From: Ulva prolifera | Taxonomy: Eukaryota > Chlorophyta > Ulvophyceae > Ulvales > Ulvaceae | Length of the DNA stretch: 64,000 bases | Direction: 5' to 3' | Assembly (NCBI GenBank): GCA_023078555.1 | Contig: CM041204.1 | Span: 3,750,430-3,814,429, forward strand | Shown here: positions 10,644 through 20,530 of the stretch, in pieces | Position numbering within the stretch: position 1 is the stretch's first letter | How the letters are laid out: every line of letters begins with the position of its first letter | Notes under the pieces: generated by a model | Database searches by the model: none | What the model was told of the DNA's origin: nothing | What the model saw: only the letters and a program-made list of their open reading frames with translations | Translations under genes and position numbers: made by a program

Positions 10644-13600
10644 CTACAGCGAGCGCGGGATGAGGGTGACAGGACAGCCGGTCGGGTGGGCGGGCCCCGC
10701 GACATACTGGTGGTCGTTCTTCTCCGGCGGGATGACGAAGCCGTCGACCTCCCGGGCCAGGAGCGCGAGGCACGCCATCGTCTCGGCCGTCGCGAGGTTC
10801 TGCCCGGCGCAGCGGCGCGGACCCCCGCCCCACACGAGGTTTCCGTTGGCGTCGTTCGCGGCCGCCTGCGTCTCGTCGGCGTTGAGCCACTGCGCCGGGT
10901 CAAACTCCGGCGTCCCCGTACGCAGCGTCGGCTGCACGGCAAAGTAGGCGTCTTGGCATGGCTTGAGTGCCATCTGCGTGTGGAGAGTGGGAGTGCGAGG
11001 CAGGTGGGCGACACGGGCGATCATGAACGTGTGTGTGGCTACGCTATATACGCTAGGTCAACTCCACACATTCATGGCGCAGGTGCAAAGGTGCTGCATG
11101 CTCGGGCATGTCACCTCATTTGTTACAAAGGAAAACGCCGGAGGGGCCGGTAGCACCGCCAGGACCAAAAGGGAGAGCACAAGAAACGCAATGCGCACGC
11201 AGCAGGAGAGCAACAGCCAACGCCAAAGCACAACAAGCACCCACACACCCCCACACTCCCACACACTACCACACGAACCAACCCCCACACGCACCGCCAC
11301 ACGCACCCACCCCACCTCATGTGTGATCACAGCTCAGCTGCAAACTGCCAGAGGGCCGCTGCACTGGCATGCCCGCGGCCTCGGTGTGGCTGCTCAACGG
11401 GACAGACGATGTCCAGTGATGCATGCGGCAGCTGCGCCATCTGGCGTACGAGTGAACAGGAGCACACGCGTAACAACAAGACACAAAACGTGCGTCAACA
11501 CGGCGTGTGTCAGTAGCAGAGGGCGGGCCTGGAGCGCACGGTCTGTAGGTTGGCGATGACGCCGGTGCCCTTGGGGATGCGGATGCCCTGCACTGTCGTG
11601 TCGCGCGCCGCCGTCCGGAACGCGGATGGGACGGGTGTAGTCAGGCGCAAGATCTCCTGGGCAAACGCAGTCGCTACGGCGCTGCGGGACAGCCCCTGCA
11701 CCAGGTGGTTGAGGTCAGTGTTGGGTCATCGGGCCCGATCACATAGAACAATTCCGAATATTCAGATCTAATTTCGGGGTGGCACTCCTGGAAAAGCTGC
11801 AAAGCGACCCAACACTGGTTGAGGTGTCGCAGGTGCCAGGGGCACGCCGGCTTTGCGCCGCGTCGCTTGTATGCGCGAGCCTCTGACACATGACACGGCG
11901 ACGACTCAGAGCACCCTGCCTGTGCAATTTCATCTGAGATCGTGGAGGGTATCAGCAGCAGGACTACAGCTAGCGGTGTGAAGTGGTCGGGCCCCATCAC
12001 ACAGAACAGTTGCGAATACCTAGGCGCGAATTCTGTATGGCAGCCCCGATGTGCGGCAGCACGACCCAAGACCGACGTCCAATCGTGCATGCCATCAGAC
12101 ACAAGGCTCCCTTGCAACACAGGCAGGGTGGCCTTGCCTCGCCTGCTGGGTGGATATGGCTCCACCGAAATACCATGATAACAGAGGTACGTAGGATCAT
12201 TGCCATGCTGAATGAGCTGTACGGTACACTCGATACGAGACGAGCTCCGAGCGACACATTTCCAGCTCCCCGACGTGTCGTGTACGGGCGGTTGGTGTAG
12301 CACATCGCATGTGTATGAGCACCGCGGCTGTCACACAAGGGGGGGGGGGGGGGGGGGGGGGGGGGGGGCGGAGGCAGCAGGGAGGCATGCCTTGCGGTCC
12401 AGCGTGTCCCCGAACTCGGCCCGCAGGCGGTCCTGCTCCTGCTGCAGCTTACGGAACCACTGCGGGTGGCGGTGGCAGAGGATGACCATGTTCAGCAGCG
12501 CCTGCGTTGTCGTGTCTGTGCCGGCAAACATCAGGAAGAAGGTCTGCGACGCGATGTACCGCGCTAGACTCCTGGACAAAAGTTGGTGTTTTTTTTTTTG
12601 CATTCTGTTCCCAGTGCGCTCACGCCGTTGTTTGGCATGCATGCATGCATGCACGACATGCAAAGCCTGTGCCCATGGTGAATCTTACGCATTGATCTTG
12701 ACGAGTGTGCCAATCACGGACGTACGCGATGCACATGGAACGAACAATGTCTGTGCCAGTTGCTGCGGGCGAAAGAGCACTCTTGAAACGGCCGATGGAG
12801 GTGATTCATCCCGCAAGCTCACGCACCCTCCCCCCGTCCCAAGCCCCTTCACTGCCCCCGGGAACATGGGCTTGCGAGATGGCAGGGTGGCAAACTTCGG
12901 AAGGCGGCGTGCGCTGCAGTGGGTGCATGGCCGCGGGGGGGGGGGGGGGGGGGGGGCTCCGCAGTGGCAGGGCTTGGGGCCGGGCAGCTCCGGGGCCGCT
13001 CAAAAGATGTGGCAGGGGTTGGAGCTGGGAGACGGGGCAGGGCAGTCGCGCACTCGCTGTCTCTGGGGATGAACTGGGCATCCTCTTCGTGCACCGCGCG
13101 CACCATCCGTGCCACGCCGCTGGTCTCGCCCTCCAGCAGCGCCGGGTCCTCCAGGGCGGGGACAATCATGGAGTACAGCATCGCCTCCATGCGGTTTCGC
13201 GCCTTCACGGAGCGGTGGAACGAGGTGCCCGGCACGCCGTCGCGCAAGCCAAAGCTCTGCAGCAACAGAGCGTTCGTCAGCTTGACGCGCGTGGAATGCG
13301 GCGATCTGGCACCAGCGCGAGCCGTGGACACGCATGCTTGACCTGCCGCATGCATGCGACAGGTCACGCACATGCGATCATGGTGTTGGACGTCCTGTAT
13401 GGGCATGCAGGCATTGTTGACGACCTCCATCGTGTGCAAACTCAGTCCCGGTCAGACCGTCGTGGCTACCAGTATTTGGAGCAGTGCTCAAAGGCGCAAT
13501 CACCCAACGTAACAGGGGCCTAGAGGACCTGGCACTGCAATGATAGACTGCCTCATGATCTGGCGAGTAGGGCTGGTCAAGGTCAGGGTAAGCTGGGGAA

Positions 13601-15458
13601 TCTTCGGCGCGAGTCCTCGGGATTGTACAGCACAGGCTGCGATTCTGGGCTCTGAGAGTTCCTGGCTGCTTGTTTGTCAACACAAAGTACAGGTGTGTGA
13701 ACGAAGGCGGCACGTTCAGGCGTGTGCATGGCATGTGCTGTGGCCGGCATGCGGATGGCGTGCGGTCGCTGTGTAAAGTAAAGTAAAGTAAATCTAATTG
13801 TGTTACGTCGCACGGAGGGCCAGACGCGCTTGCCGGCAGCAGACGCATGCGCTCAGCACAGTCCCTTCTGCAACAGGCAGCCGCCCTTTCCGGGGGATAT
13901 TGGCTGATTTCCAGGCGACGGGCGTCATGCAATATGTGTGATGTGCAAATTTTGACATGTATGCATGCCGAGACACATGCAAGTGAGGACTCCGCCGACC
14001 CTGTGAGGCTCACTGTTCGGTTCATTTAGCAACGTTCGGGCAGTAAGCATGGCAGTCACAGCGGGTGCTGCCCGCCTTGCTGCCTTTGTCCTTGTAGCAC
14101 AGCGGGAGCTTGATCGTCAGCTGATGCGATCCAACAACTGTGTCTGGGCTGTACGGGCATTGAGCCACGTGCATGTCAGGGGCTGGGTGGGATGAAACAG
14201 GAGGCACGGCACCATCATTTTATCAACTGAGATCTCACTGAATTCCTTGAACAGCTCGTCGATGACTTTGTCAGTCAAAAGGGCCCCCATGGAGGTCCTG
14301 GAAGCAACACCAAAGGCGATACGCCGGCCAAACTGCGTCCACAAGACCTGCACCCAGCTGCAGAGCTCAACAGCATTGATTGAGGTACATCAGATGGCTT
14401 CCAGCGGCGGCCAAACGTCAGGAACAGCGAGTTGGGACAGTGCAGTGTTGGGTCTCCTGGTAGCATTTACAGGGCTGCCACCCAGAACTTAGACCTGAAT
14501 ATTAGTTGTTGTTACGTGTGGTCGGGCCCGAAGTCAAAACACTGGTGCAGTGCTCATGGGACCTTTCGTGTTGGTCGCGCTTCGTGTCCGGCAAGCTTCA
14601 CTGTGCAGCACGCAGATTGGAAGCCTCTGTGCAGTGAGACATGTCACAGGAGACAGGCATTGCCCTGCGATGGCAGCTGATGGCGCACTTGTTCCCCAGA
14701 TGCGGCCTGGTTGCGCAGTCGCGCTGTGATATCTTCAACCAGCAGTGGCAGCTGAAGGTTCATGACGTTGTCCTTGGACAAGACCCGTAGTAAAATCTTT
14801 TTCCATTCGTTCTGCTCGTCAGGCTCAGCGGTTCTCCTCCATGGAGACAGAAGGCGGACAAATTCATCTACACGGAGCAGTTCGCTTGTCATGCACGGCT
14901 CGCATGGGACAACATGGCCACCTGATGTGCCTCCTGGCGGGTTGGTGCACACAGGATGTCCAGTTCCTTGGACACTGCAGATGTCACATGGGAATGTGAA
15001 CCAGGAAACACGCACCTGGCCAGCTGCTGATGAAACGTGTGTGGTTAGACGCGAGGATCTCTTTGCACGCCTTTTCGTCACACACAGCCAGGTTCCAACC
15101 TCCCATCACAATTCCGAAGTTGATGACAAAGGCATCGCCGTGCTCCTTGTGTAATTTGCTCAAGTCCAGATCATTGTCAGACAAGTACTTTGCCATGCCG
15201 ATAATGGGAAGGCCGTGCACCGCTGCACGAGAGACAGCAACTGATGCCCTTGCCATAGTGCTCTCCGGCATCTCGTCCGACCGACACCCACATCAGCGGC
15301 AACAACTAAGAGTGCACACCAGGCAATGACATCATGTCAATTTCTCCTTTCTTGTCTTTGGCTGCTTCCTCTCTTGGCATCACAGCCGTGCATCGGACAG
15401 CTCTCCGGAACGACGGGCGGGTGCAGCTGGCACGGCTTCCCCGCAAACTCGTCTGCAT
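10644..15458 (-). CDS. Cytochrome P450 monooxygenase, gene 1 (CYP26/CYP120-like, plastid-leader)
   Basis: Eight exons: 15458-15320, 15264-15016, 14867-14689, 14347-14213, 13256-13054, 12571-12391, 11695-11540, 10931-10644; about 509 residues, all phases consistent. Visible landmarks: an Arg/Ser-rich N-terminus (MQTSLRGSRASC...), typical of plastid targeting; the proline-hinge region GLPIIG; VPGTSFHRSVKARN as in the CYP26/CYP120 group; I-helix AGTDTT at about 318-323; K-helix ExxR (EILR) at 376-379; PEFDPAQW; and the heme loop GGGPRRCAGQ with ligand Cys about 455. A Trp stands where the heme loop usually has Phe. Substrate is unknown; the nearest families act on retinoid/carotenoid or sterol-like compounds (inference). 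Intron 6 uses a GC donor (CGCAAG|GCATGC). Intron 1 needs slightly different borders from gene 2: donor CCTGGT|GTGCAC with acceptor GGAG|AGC (15262) keeps the frame. Introns 3 and 6 carry MITEs. Confidence 0.93.
11716..11817 (+). mobile_element. hAT-like MITE in intron 6 of P450 gene 1
   Basis: A 102-bp element with perfect 12-bp terminal inverted repeats (CAGTGTTGGGTC and GACCCAACACTG) and a perfect 8-bp target duplication GTTGAGGT at 11708-11715 and 11818-11825. TIR start CAGTG and 8-bp duplications are hallmarks of the hAT superfamily. It lies about 21 bases from the intron 6 acceptor and is absent from gene 2. Confidence 0.93.
11978..12070 (+). mobile_element. Degenerate hAT-like MITE
   Basis: The interior block GGTCGGGCCCCATCACACAG followed by a GAATACC and TGGCAGCCC order matches the 11716 and 9621 elements, but both terminal repeats have decayed (GTGGTC and GACCCAAGAC remain). 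An older insertion in the same intron. Confidence 0.6.
12339..12368. repeat. 30-nt poly-G tract in intron 6 of P450 gene 1
   Basis: Uninterrupted G on the plus strand, hence a C-rich tract in the transcript, close to the GC donor. Not present in the matching intron of gene 2. Confidence 0.95.
12935..12956. repeat. 22-nt poly-G tract in intron 5 of P450 gene 1
   Basis: Uninterrupted G on the plus strand inside intron 5 (12572-13053). Glycine/proline-rich open frames across it on both strands are artefacts of the tract. Confidence 0.95.
14443..14544 (-). mobile_element. hAT-like MITE in intron 3 of P450 gene 1 (inverted)
   Basis: Same length (102 bp) and outer repeat (CAGTGTTGGGTC ... AAACACTG) as the 11716 element, but the interior reads in reverse. 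Flanks GGACAGTG and GTGCAGTG match at 6 of 8 positions, suggesting an aged 8-bp target duplication. Intron 3 is 341 bp here against 221 bp in gene 2; the difference is close to one element plus its duplication. Confidence 0.85.
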
Positions 15459-18400
15459 CGCTGCCACGGAACGATAGGCCATGAAGCCTGTCGTCTATTC
15501 TGTGTTGCCGAGAACAAGGTATGGCACTGAGACGTGCTTCACACTGCCGGTGGACTTGATCGTGTAGAGCTTCAGGTGCAGACCAACAGCACTGCGATCG
15601 ACGCTGTCCTGATCGCTGTCCGAGAGGGCTGCAGCTGCCGCTCAAATAAGTACGGGTCTCTCGGATCGAAGGGAGGTTCAGGATGTCATTTGGGCATGCT
15701 GCAGCATCAATTCGCGGGACTGCCATTATTACCGCATGATCATGTATTACAACGATCTGGGAATAACGACTGCTGGACAGTCATGGTTTCGCCAGCACAC
15801 TTCGTTCAACTGCAGACAGATCGTGCCTCCTGTTAAAAATTGCAGGTGGTTGCCACGCGACTGGTGCGACAGATCAAGTTTCGTTGCGCCGGACTCGGAG
15901 GCCGGGCGAGAGCATCGTCGTACCAGTGCCGGTACGACCTGGCAAGCACATGGTACAGGCCAACTCGCAACATGATGTACAAATGCATTGGCTTTCGACC
16001 AGCGCTGAACCTTCGGGTATTCTTCAACAGCACGCGTCTACCAGTGCCTGGGCCCCAGGCTGTGCCGAGCAGTCGTGATATGCTAGTCCGGGATGCTGCT
16101 AGCGCCATGCATGCATGAGACTTGGAAGTGTGTTACAAGGACAAAGCAAGCGAGGCAGGTAGCACCGCAAGCAGCAACCAGGGGAACCGCACACCACGCA
16201 ACAAGCCACACGCAGCACACACCAAAACACCCACGCAACGGCAGCACCCGCGCCGGCCACAGCCACACAGCCACACAGCCACACAGGGGGCCCCCGGCGG
16301 CTTCCGTGTGGGGCCGGCGCCTGCCGGGCCGCTGCATGGGGCTGCCGCGGCCGCGCGGGCGGCGGGGTCGTGTGGCGTGTTGGCGTGTGGGTTGTGTGGG
16401 GTGCTTGGGTGTGTGTTTGGGTTTGGGTCTGGGCCGCGTGCGGGTGCGTGGGTGCGTGGGTCGGGTTTCGGTGTGTGGTTCGTGTGGTAGTGTGTGGGCG
16501 CGTGGGGGTGTGTGGGTGCTTGTTGTGCCTTGGCGTTGGCTGTTGCTCTCCTGCTGCCTGCCTCGCCTGCATGTCCTTGCGACGCTGAGTGCATGACGCC
16601 CCCCACACACTGTGTTACAAAGGAAAAAGCCGGAGGGGCCGGTAGCACCGCCAGGACCAAAAGGGAGAGCACGAACAACGCAATGCGCTACACTCCATGT
16701 GGACGTCCGATCAGTATGGTATCTGCACGTGGGGACAGCCGGGCATTTAGATCTGGGCATATGCATGCCCAGCTATCTGGGAGCGCGCGAGTATTCAGTT
16801 CCTCGCAGAGCTAGACAGGCAACAGACTCCCGGTATCGTGTGTGCATGTGCTCATGTACTGGAACGCAGAGCGTAGACCGTCTTGAAAGCGGTGGACGGC
16901 GTGGCGGCTGTGCGTGCGCTGGTAGCTATAGATGCGAGTGGGGTCCCAACACTGGGACACTGGCTGCCCCTGGCGGTGCTGAGGCTGATTTGCCTATCGG
17001 TATCGCCTGCCGATCTGATGTTACAGAAGAGTGGATGGCCACAGACAAACACCGCGAAAGGATCGCTTTCGAATCAACAGTGTCACACACACAGCGGCAG
17101 GCCACCCGGCATGAGCGGCGCTGCGCGCCCGCCCGGGCTGCGTGGTGGGCAGTTGCCGCTGCGTGTGCGCTCGCAGCCTTGTCCGCTTTATTGTGGTGAC
17201 GGCTCGGGCGTGCCGCGTTTCGTTGGTGTCTTCCCCGTGCGCCTGTGTGTGGCCCGCCGTTGGGGCGCGGCCGGGTGGTTTGGGCGGGCTGGGCTGGCCT
17301 CTGGGGGTTGCGGGTGTGGGTTTGCGGTCGGGTGGGGTGGTGTGCGCGGGTTGGGGGGTTGTGCTGGGGGAGGCGGGGGCCTCCCCGGGCTGGGGGTTGT
17401 TGTTGCGATCTCAATGTCTGTTTGCTCGGCGGCCTTGGCTGCTTGTGCTTCCGGGTATCGTGCGCCTGGCTGGTGGGCGGGGTTCAGGTGGGGGTGGGCG
17501 TGTGGGAGTGGGCGTGTGTGTGGCTGTGTGGCTGTGTCCGGCGCGGGTGCTGCCGTTGCGTGGGTGTTTTGGTGTGTGCTACGTGTGGCTTGTTGCGTGG
17601 TGTGCGGTTCCCCTGGTTCTTGCTTGCGGTGCTACCTGCCTCGCTTGCTTTGTCCTTGTCACACACAGCGGCAGCACTCGCCTCAGTCCGGCAGGGATCT
17701 GCAGCCCCGCATCGCACCGCAATCCCTGCTCACATGCCGCTCCTCCGATGTATCATGCGGCCATGCTAGTCAGGGCTGGTGGGTGCTTTGACGCGTGGGC
17801 CACGCCTCCGCGGGGGGACGAATTCGAATGTGCCCTCTTGTCCGGCACAAAACTGCCGCGGCAACACAGGCCCGTCAAACATACGGCTCATTAATACAGA
17901 TTCAGTTCCCTTTACAGAGGCAGCCCATGCCCGCACTGCCCTGCCACAAGGGAGAGCATGTTCCTCCAGTTGAAGAAGAAAATAAAAGGTCATGGCTGCC
18001 AGTGCATCTGCACGTGCACGGCGGCACCACCAGCCATGCGAGCTTCCGGAGCTGACTCATGGCAAGTTGCCCTTGGCTGCCATCGTGCATGTGCTCCCGA
18101 GGGCGTCTCATCACGTATTGTCCAGGGCTGCCTTCTCACAGGCGGCAACAGAGCAGCGCATTGGTGCTTAAAGCAGCGGATCGGTGGTGAGTGCGGGGCA
18201 TCTGCACTCACCTTCAAGGTGCGAGTTGGAATGTGTGTGCATCACAATGACCATAGCAGTTAAGCAAGTAGCCTGACCACCAGGTGGGGGTGTGGCACCA
18301 GGAAATCGGTAGATGGGCAGGTGGGGCCAGCAGGCACCCCTGGAAGGGGGCTGGCCGGGTGCACTGCGGGCTGCGAGGTTCAGGGCCTCTGTCGTTACTA

Positions 18401-20530
18401 ACCCTGGTAGGCAGGCAGCTGACCCAGCCACAAACACACCCCACTACCAGCGCCTTCTGCAGCCCTTATGTCCACGCATGTCATACCATCACAGCGGAGA
18501 GTGTTCCCTGTCTGCCGCCCCACCGCCTCCCTGGCAGCTGCAGCCCTAGGTATGTCTGTGCTCTGGTTTTCTGCCAAACTCGTTGTGTTCACATCCAGGT
18601 TTGGCATGACTCAGCAGAGTGAGGCCGAGCGAGCCCGCCATGCCAGCCCCCAATTCCAGCAGCTTGCTGGCTTGCCTGGCACTAGGAGTAGCACATGTAA
18701 ATTATGTGGCAGGTGGGATCCATGTGTGGTGCTGTCCACCTCCAAATATGCCCCAAAACTGACTTTTTCAACTCTCAGTGCAAGGATGTTTGCGGCAGGC
18801 CACTGTGATACCCCAGAGTGCATTACCACGGATGTTGTGTTGTGAAAATTCGCAGCCTAGGCCAAATAACCAACATGCAGCTCGACCAGAATCCGCCCGA
18901 TCAGCACTTCACATATACCTCAAGTGATCTCCTGTTCCAATCTGAGCCTCAATCCTTGCACACCAGCTCCAACAGCTATTCTGCCTGTGCTATCGAGCCC
19001 GACTATGCGTGTGCTTCACCATTTTCTGTGCTGAAAGTTGCTGTGCACTCAGTATCATAAATCGAATGCATTCACCGGCAGCTTTTTTGCGTGCTTCGCG
19101 AATCTGCATTCCAGTTGTCAACACTGATCTCGTGGAGTGCATGGCGTGGCGGTGTGGTGAGTGGTGTCCCGTGACGCACGCCCCATTCGAGATTCCAACA
19201 CCCCGAGTTTGGGTGAAAACCGGTGTGTGGTGGTCCGATGCAGGCCTGGAAGTGCACCCTGATCGCGCTGCACCAGCTCCAGGCGTGACGCCTGAGGTGA
19301 GAATCGGCAATGAACCCCCGGCCAGACAACGGGGCTCGGTGCCGCACGATGCTGCAGACTAGAGCATGCGCATGGCTGGCTCGTTGCTGCAGCGAGTAGA
19401 CCCAAAGATTTCAGCTCACCGCCGCCAGCGAAGTGCACGGGCTCGATCCGGATACCTGCGTGCCTACTTGGCACAGTACAGCTTTGGCCTCTGCAACGGC
19501 GTCATTGCTCGTACGTGGTACACAGTGTCGAAAAGCCGATTCGTTTCTAGGTGAGTAGTGATGGCCGACCCGTTGCTGCGCAGGCCAGGCCACACTCTTG
19601 GGCTACACACTACAGATGCTTGCGTCTCCAGATTGCTGCTTTGTGTGTGTCGATCTGAGTGTGTAGGTGCTCGTCCATACTCGGAAGCATGGTTCGCACA
19701 TAGCAGCGGTAGCAGCAGACTCACTGTCAAGGCGGCTGCACTCTCCATCGCTCATGATCAGGCCGGACTGCAGTGAGCACATCGCGCAATGCTGTGACGC
19801 ACAGTGTACTTGTTACAGGTGAATACATTCTACATACCTCATTACATGTATGGCCACTACTGAGTCTACGGGGGGAGCATGCGTTTGGAAGCAGATACAG
19901 TACAGGAGCCCGGACCAATGCATGGCAAATCCGACTATAGAGAATTGCAAACTTGCCTTCGCAAAAGCAATTCAAACGGGAAAAGACGCACCCTTGCGTG
20001 GGCGGCATGAAACTGGGCATATGAATTGGCAGGCAGTACATGATGAGAGTGCCTACGGCATGGAGACGCCATGTGCTCACGACCCACGATGCGGCAGAGG
20101 ATGCTGCAGCATGAAGTTACCGCATGCGATCTACATGACCGGCAAATTCGCAAATAGTGAGGCTACAAGAGCAAAAAGGGGAAAACCAAACATCGAGGAA
20201 CACCAAACGTGGGAGCTTGAAGACAGCTGTGCATCGATATCAATAGTACACAACCTGCATGAGCGGCTTTGACACGTCGGCACTGCTGACTCAGCAGGAC
20301 ATGCACACCAGGAACACACAGAGTGTGCGTCCCCAGAGCCGTCGGCAAACGCACACACGCGCGGATCACCGGAACCGCATCTCACCGAGTCATCGCGCCA
20401 TCGGCCCGAGTCCTGCGGTCCTCTCCGCTGTAGAGAGACACGAGCCAGGTGTTGCAATCTCACATGTGAGGCTCTGGCGCTGCAGCGCTGCACGCAGGGC
20501 ACCGGGAGGTATGGGGAGGTGCAGTGGGAG
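15459..20530. other. Spacer between the two P450 genes
   Basis: No supported protein gene. It contains the upstream flank of P450 gene 1 (the remainder of duplication unit 1), the 1.5-kb long-TIR element at 16132-17668, and the downstream flank of P450 gene 2. Short open frames ending in LVRDAA(S/K)AMH at 16118 and 26125 are shared by both units but show no other protein-level conservation. Confidence 0.5.
16132..17668. mobile_element. 1.5-kb element with long terminal inverted repeats
   Basis: About 145 bp at 16132-16280 reappears in reverse complement at about 17525-17668 with only a few mismatches. The outer end reads ACAAGGACAAAGCAAGCGAG followed by GCAGGTAGCACCGC. The interior is GT/CA-rich with internal copies of the terminal motif (for example 16613-16660) and no recognisable transposase. 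Long TIRs on a small non-coding element resemble Mutator-like non-autonomous elements, but I could not define a target duplication. The matching place in unit 2 (26184-26244) has only a short GTCACAAAG...CTTTGTGAC remnant of similar design. Confidence 0.75.

Larger units (their letters stand above)
11696..12390 (-). other. GC-AG intron of P450 gene 1 carrying two MITEs and a poly-G tract
   Basis: Intron 6 begins GCATGC directly after ...CGCAAG and ends TGCAG before GGGCTGTCC. Joining at these points gives a K-helix region of the length expected for P450s, and gene 2 has the same arrangement (GCACGC donor at 22311). A 30-G run on the plus strand begins only about 20 bases from the donor. Confidence 0.8.
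10140..19510. repeat. Segmental duplication, unit 1 (contains P450 gene 1)
   Basis: This block is collinear with about 20090-28410. Anchors outside the P450 genes include 10195-10225 with 20130-20145 (downstream side), 16060-16110 with 26060-26125, 16890-17030 with 26970-27120, 17985-18170 with 27430-27580, and 19383-19500 with 28295-28410. Unit 1 carries insertions that unit 2 lacks: MITEs in introns 3 and 6 of the P450 gene and a 1.5-kb long-TIR element. Outer limits are approximate because the flanks have diverged. Confidence 0.8.

Noticed and set aside
12212-13523. Glycine-rich open frames on the plus strand
   Set aside because: They cross the poly-G tracts and are antisense to P450 exons 5 and 6.
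10644-15458. P450 gene 1 as a pseudogene because of the altered intron 1 acceptor
   Set aside because: An alternative donor and acceptor two bases away restore the frame, and all other seven exons are intact.
16083-17894. Overlapping long open frames rich in Trp, Cys, Val or Pro, Thr, His on both strands
   Set aside because: They fall in GT/CA-rich sequence of the long-TIR element and occur in every frame, which is typical of low-complexity DNA.
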